23,172 bases of DNA from Lachnospiraceae bacterium UBA3772 (GTDB lineage: Bacteria; Bacillota; Clostridia; Lachnospirales; Lachnospiraceae), in the NCBI GenBank assembly GCA_002371025.1, contig DFFQ01000038.1, positions 1-23,172 on the forward strand, given 5' to 3'. Shown here one piece after another: positions 1 through 6,241 of this stretch; within the stretch, counting starts at the first letter, position 1; each line of letters opens with the position of its first letter. The translations under genes were made by a program, and so were the position numbers. The notes under the pieces were generated by a model, which saw only the letters and a program-made list of their open reading frames with translations, was not told the origin of the DNA and did no database searches.

Positions 1-112
1 CCATGATTTTGGACTTGCCACATCTTCGTATTCCGGTTATCACTTTAATATCAGGAATACCAATTAATTCGGCAATCTCATTTAGATATTTGACTCTTTT
101 TATTAGTTTCAT
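1..112 (-). CDS. AAA_14/DUF4143-type ATPase, N-terminal part (runs off left edge)
   Basis: Only the first 37 codons are inside the window. They read [20 protein letters not shown], then a Walker A loop of the form GIRRCGKS around residues 28-35. This matches the N-terminus of the AAA_14/DUF4143 ATPases, a family of uncertain function often found in accessory regions. The start is the ATG at 110-112, with a GGAGG ribosome site at 120-124 seven bases upstream; an ATG just before it meets a stop at once. The complete gene at 2273-3526 has the same loop (GMRRCGKS), so these are two paralogues either side of an eroded cluster. The family call is firm from the P-loop context; the rest of the protein is not visible. 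Confidence 0.75.
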   Translation of the reverse strand, partial: MKLIKRVKYLNEIAELIGIPDIKVITGIRRCGKSKIM

Positions 113-127
113 TCCATCACCTCCACG

Positions 128-159
128 ATTATAATACATTCTCTATTCCCCAATTTCAA
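128..159 (-). promoter_or_regulatory. Promoter of the left-edge ATPase gene
   Basis: On the minus strand TTGAAA (154-159) is followed, after a 17-base spacer, by TATTAT (131-136). A TATAAT at 128-133 overlaps it. The spacer carries one arm of the TTGGGGAATA inverted repeat, so a protein bound there would cover the promoter. The predicted transcript start is very close to the ribosome site, so the 5' leader would be only about 12-15 bases. Confidence 0.5.
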
Positions 160-182
160 CTTTTTTTTATTTTTGGGGAATA
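144..182. repeat. Inverted repeat TATTCCCCAA-N19-TTGGGGAATA (putative operator)
   Basis: Two perfect 10-base arms, 144-153 and 173-182, are separated by an AT-rich 19-base spacer. One arm lies between the -35 and -10 of the ATPase promoter and the other upstream of the -35. This is a typical layout for a repressor that binds two half-sites. The regulator is unknown. Confidence 0.5.
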
Positions 183-206
183 AGGTATCTTTCCCTAACC
201 GTCATC

Positions 207-244
207 AAAATATCCTTTCCCAATTTATATTGAGAAAGGATATT
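207..244 (-). terminator. Possible terminator after the GNAT-methyltransferase run
   Basis: Perfect 11-base arms (209-219 and 234-244, AATATCCTTTC / GAAAGGATATT) enclose a 14-base loop. On the minus strand the stem is followed by only a short TTTT. It sits between the end of the truncated methyltransferase (330) and the promoter of the left-edge ATPase. The short T-run makes this a weak call; it could instead be an operator. Confidence 0.4.
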
Positions 245-282
245 AAAGGATCTGGACTCATTCAATAGTTAACTCTTACAAA

Positions 283-301
283 AAGGTGCACACAAGGTGC
301 A
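283..301. repeat. Tandem direct repeat of AAGGTGCA
   Basis: AAGGTGCA occurs at 283-290 and 294-301, one helical turn apart, in the non-coding stretch downstream of the truncated methyltransferase. This spacing would suit a dimeric DNA-binding protein, but no gene obviously depends on it. Apart from this and the hairpin at 209-244, I see nothing else in 183-329. Confidence 0.3.
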
Positions 302-329
302 AATCAACATTATTATTCTTCGGAAACAC

Positions 330-626
330 CTATTTACAAGGATTAGAAAACAAATATCCTATACTGCCCCAGCAGACGAACAGTATATTTATCATTTCAT
401 TAATCCTTTCAAAATTGAAAATACCATAAACCGCTCTAAACCTATTCTTTTGAATATGCTCTAATCCGTTTCCGCCTGCCACTCCAAATATCTCTACAGT
501 TTCAACCGGATATGAATCAAACTGATCTTTCATAATTAGATTCATTGCCTGAAGCTGTTTTACCGAATCAAGACTCATATGATTCTCATAGTCATCAAGA
601 CTTATTCCTTCCCATGGATTATTCAT
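330..626 (-). pseudogene. Truncated class I SAM-dependent methyltransferase
   Basis: Residues 1-68 resemble the N-terminus of a small class I SAM-dependent methyltransferase. They include a helical start (NPWEGISLDDYENHM...) and a motif I-like glycine loop (EIFGVAGGNGLEHI, about residues 45-58), then AVYGI where motif II should begin. Beyond that the reading no longer looks like the family and stops at 98 residues; family members are usually about 200 or more. The likely cause is a deletion that removed the catalytic core. The ATG overlaps the GNAT stop codon by four bases (ATGA), showing former translational coupling. The methyl acceptor cannot be inferred. The product is probably inactive. 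Confidence 0.65.
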
Positions 627-1048
627 CTTTTCTTAACCTGATACATTATCCTTAACCTCTGTGCTTCATTTGAATCAAATCCAAACTTCTCGTAAAATGG
701 AATCTTATCCGGCATAGCACAAAGCTCTACCGCAATGTTAGTGCCACTTACTCCATTCTCATCAATATATTTCAACAGTTCATTGATCAGCAGTCTGCCT
801 AATCCTTTTCCCTGATACTCCGGCCTGACTATTACGTCCTTTATGTAATAGCATAATCCTTTATCACCTATGACCCTTGCCATGGCAATAATGGTATCTC
901 CATCAAAGAATGAAATTCTAAAAAGCGTATTCTCCATAGCAAGTCTGGTCTGTTCTAGTGTAGGCGGCTGTCCCCATACCGATTCCCACAAAAGACAGAA
1001 TTCCTCTGCGCTGAGCTCATTATATCTTATTTCATAATTATCATTCAT
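623..1048 (-). CDS. GNAT family N-acetyltransferase
   Basis: A 141-residue protein of normal single-domain GNAT length. The acetyl-CoA binding motif A is clear: DVIVRPEYQGKGLGRLLINELL at about residues 71-92, with the Q-x-x-G-x-G/A pyrophosphate loop QGKGLG. It is preceded by the beta strand that receives the substrate and followed by the FYEKFGF element typical of the C-terminus. The family moves an acetyl group from acetyl-CoA to an amine; the acceptor here is unknown. The ribosome site is AGGAG five bases before the ATG. It lies 15 bases after the DNA glycosylase gene and overlaps the truncated methyltransferase by four bases, so the three were one transcript. Confidence 0.88.
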   Translation of the reverse strand: MNDNYEIRYNELSAEEFCLLWESVWGQPPTLEQTRLAMENTLFRISFFDGDTIIAMARVIGDKGLCYYIKDVIVRPEYQGKGLGRLLINELLKYIDENGVSGTNIAVELCAMPDKIPFYEKFGFDSNEAQRLRIMYQVKKR

Positions 1049-1063
1049 AATAACTCCTAACTA

Positions 1064-1543
1064 TTAATCCTCACATATCATTTTCCATGCATCCACCAAT
1101 CGTTCCATATTCCATGCCGCATTAGCCGGGCTAGTTGAAGGAAGACATATAGCAGGTCTTCGTAAACAGGGTTCGGTGTACTTCTTATAATACTTTAATG
1201 CGGTCTTGCCATTAACGTATATTGCCCTGATATCAGCAGTATTTAATATCAAATTCAGATCATTTGCTGTCACATTTTTAATACTGGCATCCGAAGAGCC
1301 TTCAATATCACAGGACTTTATCACATCCCAAACAGCTATATGATTCCGAAGAAGAAACTCTTTCTTCTCCTCGATGCTTTGCGGCACATTCTCACCAAAT
1401 ACAAATGCAACAACTTTCCAAAAACGATTCTGCGGGTGTCCATAAAAGAAGCCTTCCTCTCTGGATTTTACAGAAGGGAAGCTTCCAAGTATCAATATTT
1501 TAGAATTCTTATCATATACAGGTGAAATTGGATGAATATTCAT
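1064..1543 (-). CDS. DNA-deoxyinosine glycosylase (uracil-DNA glycosylase superfamily)
   Basis: A 159-residue member of the uracil-DNA glycosylase superfamily, closest by motif to the family 6 hypoxanthine-DNA glycosylases. Such enzymes cut deaminated adenine (hypoxanthine) from DNA to begin base excision repair. Motif 1 is ILILGSFPSVKS at residues 16-27, followed by FFYGHPQNRFWKV; the C-terminal motif is LPSTSPAN at 134-141. Family 6 uses an Asn in the region after motif 1, which fits the HPQNRFW segment. The start at 1543 has GGGAGA unusually close upstream (about 3 bases), so initiation may be weak. It lies 19 bases after the Fic fragment and 15 before GNAT. Superfamily is certain; substrate is by family. 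Confidence 0.85.
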   Translation of the reverse strand: MNIHPISPVYDKNSKILILGSFPSVKSREEGFFYGHPQNRFWKVVAFVFGENVPQSIEEKKEFLLRNHIAVWDVIKSCDIEGSSDASIKNVTANDLNLILNTADIRAIYVNGKTALKYYKKYTEPCLRRPAICLPSTSPANAAWNMERLVDAWKMICED

Positions 1544-1562
1544 AATCTCCCATCTTATCTTA

Positions 1563-1934
1563 TTAAAGTGTCAAGAAGTTCATAACCAAAGCGACCATTA
1601 TATCTTTTTCTTCAGGTCTTGATTCCGCAATCATTAAAGTAATAGCAACGAGAGCGCCATCACTGATAATCTTTTTTCCATCTCTGAATAATGCATTATT
1701 CTTTCCCAAAAATTCAAGGAATAGTGATGCTGCAATTCTTTTACACCCATCTGCATAAGGATGATCTTTTATCATAAAATATAGCAGGTTGGCAGCCTTC
1801 TCTTCCAAAGTTGGATATGCATCCTCTCCAAATGCACTCTGATAAACTGCAGCAATAATACCTTCAACCTTTCCTTTTTCTTTCTCAAGTCCAAATACAT
1901 CTGTCTGGAAAGAATCTCTCATTGCATCAACCAT
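1563..1934 (-). pseudogene. Fic/Doc-domain protein, C-terminal fragment (RhuM-like)
   Basis: The 123 residues form most of a Doc-type Fic domain. The motif reads HPYADGCKR at about residues 58-66, where the usual Doc form is HPFxDGNKR. Fic/Doc proteins transfer AMP or phosphate to target proteins, and Doc is a toxin that phosphorylates EF-Tu. The surrounding sequence (EEKAANLLYFMIKDHPY, then a C-terminus rich in AESRPEEKDIMV) resembles the tail of RhuM-like virulence proteins with a C-terminal Doc domain. No ribosome site precedes the ATG at 1934, and the frame stays open and protein-like upstream (SAIERYGT) until a TAG at 2019-2021. The N-terminus therefore appears lost. The DGC in place of DGN may weaken catalysis or be normal in this subfamily. 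Confidence 0.65.
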
Positions 1935-2005
1935 TGTACCATATCTTTCTATCGCAGATATTTCTTTCCTTCGCCCCAGGCTTTTCCGACCTTCTCTCCA
2001 AGAAA

Positions 2006-2217
2006 CAAATATGTATTGCTAAAAGACTCATACAAGATAAGACCGGAAAACATTCTCTCAGCTTCAGCTTGAAGCAAGAATGCGCAGGGAAAAGCTTCTT
2101 TTGGAACACACAGATCTTTCCATAGAAAAAATTGCTGCCATGCTGGGTTACAGCAATAACAGCAATTTCTATAAAGCGTTTAGGGAATACTACGGAACAT
2201 CACCAAGGCAGCTTTGA
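2006..2217 (+). pseudogene. AraC-family regulator remnant (C-terminal HTH, frameshifted)
   Basis: On the plus strand, codons from 2041 to the TGA at 2215-2217 encode the second helix-turn-helix of an AraC/XylS regulator: EARMRREKLLLEHTDLSIEK, then IAAMLGYSNNSNFYKAFREY and YGTSPRQL. The upstream part (IAKRLIQDKTGK) is in a different frame. The two join properly if one A is restored to the run at 2047-2050, so a single-base deletion broke the gene. No start or N-terminal domain is visible. The fragment abuts, and at its 5' edge overlaps, the remains of the Fic gene on the other strand, which indicates rearrangement here. Confidence 0.7.
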
Positions 2218-2272
2218 TTTATTATGGTCAATAAAATTTCGATTTGTCTTAGCACATAAAATTCAAAGTAAG

Positions 2273-3526
2273 TTAAATATCCATGCTATCCTGATTAAGC
2301 AAGAAATCATATACATTCATCATCAGCACACCTTCGTCATTGTAGAGAGGAGCAACAGCATCCTTGGTGATGATGATTTTCTTAAATCCGTCTCCCGTAT
2401 TAATCAAAGACCTTTGTTCCTGCTTCAACTTTTCCACATCAGGAATCGCATATGCAGCTTGAATATAGTATCTTTTCGAGCCCTTATTGCATACAAAATC
2501 TACCTCCAGCTGTTTCCTTATTTTTTTTCCTGACTTATCAACCTCATTCATAACAACTACGCCAACATCCACATTGAAGCCACGTACTTTAAGCTCGTTG
2601 AAAATGATGTTTTCCATGACGTGTGTTTCTTCCACTTGTCTAAAATTGAGACGGGCATTTCTAAGACCAAGATCGGTAAAATAATACTTAGAGGGAGTAC
2701 TGATATACTTTTTCCCCTTTATGTCGTATCGAATTGCACTATCTATAAGAAAAGAGTCCTTTAGGTAGTCAATATATTTTATTATAGTGTCTTTACTTAT
2801 TGTCTTATTTTTTATGCTCTTAAATGTTGCCGAAAGCTTACTGGGATTAGTAAGCGAACCTATCGCTGAAGATAAGATGTTAATAAGTTCTTCCAATTCA
2901 GCTTTATTTCTGATATTGTTCCTTCCTGTAATATCTGAAATATATGTTTCTTCAAAAAGCGATTTCAAAAAATCTGATTTCTGATCTGCTGTCTCAAAGC
3001 CCAGAACAAGAGGGATTCCTCCAAAGAGCACATAATCTCTCCAGCCCTCGCTTCTTTCTCCCTTATACACGCTCATGAACTCAGAAAATGTTAACGGATA
3101 CATATGAACTTCATCACCACGTCCGCGAAATTCTGTAATAATGTCCTTTGAAAGGAACTTAGCATTACTGCCTGTCACGTACACATCCACGTTTTTCTTT
3201 CTTCCAAGGCTGTTCAGAACAGACTCAAAATCTTCCAGCAGCTGAACCTCATCAAGAAGTATATAGTACATATCATCGTCAGCCATACGCTCCATCAAGT
3301 ATGGGAATAACACTTCCGGGTCGCGATATTTTTTGTTTTCGAAAGAGTCAAATGCAATCTCTATAATATGACCTTTGCCAATACCTTCTTCAACTAGATG
3401 CTCTTTAAACAGATTAAACAGAAGATAGGATTTCCCACATCTTCTCATGCCTGTAACGACTTTAATCAGCCCATTGTGTTTCTTTGATATCAATTTATTC
3501 AGATATATGTCTCTATGTATTTCCAT
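2273..3526 (-). CDS. AAA_14/DUF4143 ATP-binding protein
   Basis: A complete 417-residue protein. It has Walker A GMRRCGKSY (residues 26-34) and Walker B YYILLDEVQ (87-95), then a sensor-like strand VYVTGSN and a DUF4143 C-terminal domain with the segment KQLEVDFVCNK. That segment resembles part of a PD-(D/E)XK nuclease-like fold and is typical of the family. Function in the cell is unknown; the family is common in accessory DNA of gut bacteria and archaea. An upstream in-frame ATG at 3616 would add 30 residues encoded by the regulatory repeat. The start at 3526 is preferred because a GAGG ribosome site sits seven bases before it and the family motif begins there. The gene has its own promoter (3585-3613). 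Confidence 0.85.
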   Translation of the reverse strand: MEIHRDIYLNKLISKKHNGLIKVVTGMRRCGKSYLLFNLFKEHLVEEGIGKGHIIEIAFDSFENKKYRDPEVLFPYLMERMADDDMYYILLDEVQLLEDFESVLNSLGRKKNVDVYVTGSNAKFLSKDIITEFRGRGDEVHMYPLTFSEFMSVYKGERSEGWRDYVLFGGIPLVLGFETADQKSDFLKSLFEETYISDITGRNNIRNKAELEELINILSSAIGSLTNPSKLSATFKSIKNKTISKDTIIKYIDYLKDSFLIDSAIRYDIKGKKYISTPSKYYFTDLGLRNARLNFRQVEETHVMENIIFNELKVRGFNVDVGVVVMNEVDKSGKKIRKQLEVDFVCNKGSKRYYIQAAYAIPDVEKLKQEQRSLINTGDGFKKIIITKDAVAPLYNDEGVLMMNVYDFLLNQDSMDI

Positions 3527-3557
3527 AAAAAACCTCATATTTCTAGTGAACAAAAAG

Positions 3558-3577
3558 GCGGATTCCGCATTTTTATC
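3558..3577 (-). repeat. Promoter-flanking repeat, copy 1 (downstream)
   Basis: Minus-strand GATAAAAATGCGGAATCCGC. It holds the near-perfect 11-base palindrome GCGGAATCCGC. It begins about where transcription from the promoter at 3585-3613 should start, so a bound protein would block initiation or early elongation. An identical copy lies at 3633-3652. Confidence 0.65.
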
Positions 3578-3584
3578 TAATAGA

Positions 3585-3613
3585 ATTATAATCTCTTGCA
3601 TGAGACAAATCAA
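3585..3613 (-). promoter_or_regulatory. Promoter of the AAA_14/DUF4143 gene
   Basis: On the minus strand TTGATT (3608-3613), a 17-base spacer and a consensus TATAAT (3585-3590). It lies about 60 bases upstream of the chosen start codon. Identical 20-base repeats sit on both sides. Confidence 0.7.
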
Positions 3614-3632
3614 CATCTAAATAGACATTTTT

Positions 3633-3652
3633 GCGGATTCCGCATTTTTATC
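3633..3652 (-). repeat. Promoter-flanking repeat, copy 2 (upstream)
   Basis: Identical to the 20 bases at 3558-3577, exactly 75 bases away in the same orientation, just upstream of the -35. The pair could anchor a looped repressor over the promoter. The remaining 3653-3807 is non-coding; I see no intact gene there. Confidence 0.65.
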
Positions 3653-3807
3653 CATGGTCGATTATTTCAAAGATAAAAGCTCCACAAACCTGATTCATCA
3701 AATTATTTCTTTTAACTCTCCCTTAATCAAGACAACCTGGCCATCAGCGAATTCATTTCTTCACCAGCTGTTATCTTCAATATCCTTCGTATCCCTTGAA
3801 CTTCTAC

Positions 3808-5103
3808 TTAAGATATGCTTAATTTGTCCATATTTGTACCAATCCATTCAGTCATTGCCTTGTTAGTCCTATACAGTTCCTCATACTTGTCTTTCCCTGC
3901 AAAGAAAGCCATAGAAACAAATTGATTTGCCAATATCATGTACGGAATAGCCTTCTTTTCTGAATCCGTTAATTTTACAACACTGTCATATCCGTACATA
4001 ATCTCTTTCATGACTTCTACCCAGGCAAGTAACTTTTCTTCGTTTCCTTCTTCAAATGACTCTGACAGTATGGCAGTTGCAGCATAGCATGGATCAAATA
4101 TCCGGGCGTTTTCCTCACTTAGTTCAAAATCTATAAATCCCCACTTATCCTTAGCAAGAATAATGTTGCTGGGATTAGGATCTCTATGAATTGTCTGACG
4201 TGGCAGTTCCCTATAGAGATTATTAAACTCCGCAGCATAATTCTCCAAAACATCAGGATCCAGATCTATCTTATCTTTTAACGTTGGGATTGCCCACTCT
4301 TTAAGAGTCTTTCCCAAGTCCGCCTCTTCCACGATTGCATCTATCTTCGAAAGAGCAAGGTCCAGCTGCCCTATTACTTCCCCGATAAAGCGTGCTTTTT
4401 CTTTATAATCATCAAGATAAAGCCCACTCGCCATAATTCTCTCACCTTCTACTTTTTTAGTAAGGGTGAAGTATAGTTCACCAACTGTAACAAATTCTCT
4501 TCCATCAGTAGTCGGAATAACTACCGGAGCAGTAAGTCCAACACTGTTAAGTGCTCTTGAAATTTCTACCGCTTTCTTCACTGAGCCGAGATTAGCCGTA
4601 TACTTGATCACCTTATCGTTTCCGACATACTTCGCAGAATCACTAATCTCTCCGGTCTCCGGAAAGACAATATCCGATACCTTCTCATCCTGAAGCCCCC
4701 AATTTACCAGCACTTCAGATATCAACTTGTTGCTGACCATGATGTGTTCCTCCTGAAAAATATTAATTCTATAAGGTCTTTTAGCCTTATAATTACGAAG
4801 GTACTGCGCTGGGGTATATCCAATCTCACGAATAAAGGCTCTGTAAAATCCAGAATATGTTTCAAAGCCATACTCATAAATAACGTCGTTTTTCTTTCTT
4901 CCCAAGCCTATCTCATAGATAGCATACAGGAGTTTTCTCCTTAAAATGTACTGCATAACCGGTATTCCAACAGCTGATTGGAACAATCTGTAAAAATGAA
5001 AAACAGAATATCCAGCAATTTCCGCCAGCTCTTCTGCAGTAATATCTCGCTTAACATTGCTATCAACATAATCTAATGTTTTCTGGATCATCTCCCTAAC
5101 CAT
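3808..5103 (-). CDS. AraC-type HTH fused to an aminoglycoside-phosphotransferase-like kinase
   Basis: A 431-residue two-domain protein. Residues 5-104 are a complete AraC double helix-turn-helix (ITAEELAEIAGYSVFHFYRL, then VIYEYGFETYSGFYRAF and IGYTPAQYLRNY). Residues from about 122 form an APH/choline-kinase-like fold: a nucleotide-binding lobe, the catalytic loop TIHRDPNPSNII with H305, R306 and D307, and the metal-binding IDFE with D324. The order is unusual, with DNA binding first and kinase second. The kinase fold may sense a small molecule, or the protein may be a self-regulated resistance enzyme. AAGGAGGG lies eight bases before the ATG. Domains are clear; substrate and target genes are unknown. 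Confidence 0.85.
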   Translation of the reverse strand: MVREMIQKTLDYVDSNVKRDITAEELAEIAGYSVFHFYRLFQSAVGIPVMQYILRRKLLYAIYEIGLGRKKNDVIYEYGFETYSGFYRAFIREIGYTPAQYLRNYKAKRPYRINIFQEEHIMVSNKLISEVLVNWGLQDEKVSDIVFPETGEISDSAKYVGNDKVIKYTANLGSVKKAVEISRALNSVGLTAPVVIPTTDGREFVTVGELYFTLTKKVEGERIMASGLYLDDYKEKARFIGEVIGQLDLALSKIDAIVEEADLGKTLKEWAIPTLKDKIDLDPDVLENYAAEFNNLYRELPRQTIHRDPNPSNIILAKDKWGFIDFELSEENARIFDPCYAATAILSESFEEGNEEKLLAWVEVMKEIMYGYDSVVKLTDSEKKAIPYMILANQFVSMAFFAGKDKYEELYRTNKAMTEWIGTNMDKLSIS

Positions 5104-5214
5104 ACACAGTTCCCTCCTTTCTGCAATATTTCGTAGCTACACACCAATCTTAGTCGTTTATGTTAAAAAAAGCATTTCCGTTTTTGCTATAATCTGATAC
5201 TGCTATCACCTTAA

Positions 5215-6225
5215 TCACTCATGCATAATATACTCAGTATCCTCCGCAATCATCTCAAGCATAATGCGCGCAAATTTCTCATCAAACTGGGTACCCATTC
5301 CGTTTTCTATCTCTCTCTTCACGTGATCCTGCGGGATGATGTCACGGTAACTCCTGTGGCTGGTCATTGCGTCATAAGCGTCCGCAACGGCTATAATCCT
5401 TGCTTCTTCAGGGATATCTTCTCCTTTCAAACCATCGGGATACCCTCTTCCATCGTACCTTTCATGATGCCATCTCGCCCCGGTAACCAGTTTAGGCATT
5501 TCGGTTATGGTCGCTAGTATCTCTGCTCCCTTCACGGGATGTTTTTTTATCTCCATATATTCCTCATCGGTAAGCTTTCCCGGTTTATTAATAATTGTAT
5601 CAGGAACACCGATCTTTCCAACATCATGCAAAAGTCCTATCATATAGAGTTCTTCCAATCTTTCTTCGTCATACCCATATCTTCTGGCGATTTCCCTGGA
5701 ATACGCTGCTACCCTTTCAGAATGTCCGTTCGTATATGCATCTTTGGCATCTATCGTTTTTGCAAGAGTATGTACCACATGTAAGGAAAGACTTTTCAGC
5801 TCAGCTGTTTTTTTGGTTACCTCCCTATGGAGATCTTTCTGCAGCTTGGTAAAATCAATAAGGTTTCTTACCCTTATCTTTAAGGCTTCTGAAGAGAACG
5901 GTTTTCGAATAAAATCCATTGCCCCCAAAGAAAGCGCCTTTGTCTCAGAATCAGAGTCTTCATTAGCTGTAAGGAAAATGACAGGTACGGCCTCACGGGA
6001 ATTTTTGCTCTCCCACTCTCTTAATGCACGAATTGTCTCAAATCCATCCATTTCCGGCATTTTGATATCAAGCAAAATAATATCTATCGGATTCATCGTA
6101 ATGTAATCCATCAAAAGTCTGCCGTTCTTAAGGCATGTAACCTTAAGACCCGCTTCCGAAAGTATCATATTAGCCTGTTTAAGTATCGTAGTATCGTCAT
6201 CGACAACAACAACTCTCTCATCCAT
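5215..6225 (-). CDS. Response regulator with REC and HD-GYP domains (c-di-GMP phosphodiesterase)
   Basis: 336 residues. Residues 1-120 are a receiver domain with acidic residues D9-D11 (VVVDDD), phosphoacceptor D53 in LLDIKMPEMDG and K108 in RKPF. A short helical linker leads to an HD-GYP domain at about 145-325: GHSERV, then HD at 200-201 (LLHDVGKIG), HH at 253-254 and HERYDGRGYPDGL with GYP at 261-263. HD-GYP proteins with these residues hydrolyse cyclic di-GMP, so phosphorylation probably controls second-messenger breakdown. It starts 16 bases after the hybrid kinase and is surely in its operon. A short stem with a T-run near 5165-5185 may end the transcript, but it is weak. Confidence 0.92.
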   Translation of the reverse strand: MDERVVVVDDDTTILKQANMILSEAGLKVTCLKNGRLLMDYITMNPIDIILLDIKMPEMDGFETIRALREWESKNSREAVPVIFLTANEDSDSETKALSLGAMDFIRKPFSSEALKIRVRNLIDFTKLQKDLHREVTKKTAELKSLSLHVVHTLAKTIDAKDAYTNGHSERVAAYSREIARRYGYDEERLEELYMIGLLHDVGKIGVPDTIINKPGKLTDEEYMEIKKHPVKGAEILATITEMPKLVTGARWHHERYDGRGYPDGLKGEDIPEEARIIAVADAYDAMTSHRSYRDIIPQDHVKREIENGMGTQFDEKFARIMLEMIAEDTEYIMHE

Positions 6226-6241
6226 AAATACTCCCTCTCTT

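Noticed and set aside
283..301. AAGGTGCA repeats as a CRISPR or satellite array
   Set aside because: Only two 8-bp copies three bases apart; no further units or spacers.
3527..3616. Upstream ATG at 3616 adding 30 residues to the AAA_14 ATPase
   Set aside because: The extension is encoded by the promoter and operator repeat and would start upstream of the predicted transcript start.
3653..3807. Possible gene remnant downstream of the AraC-kinase gene
   Set aside because: A short minus-strand run reading NEFADGQVVLIKGELKEII looks protein-like, but stops surround it and no family is recognised.
5150..5214. Terminator for the kinase/HD-GYP operon
   Set aside because: A T-run is present, but the stem before it is only about four base pairs, so it is not listed as a feature.
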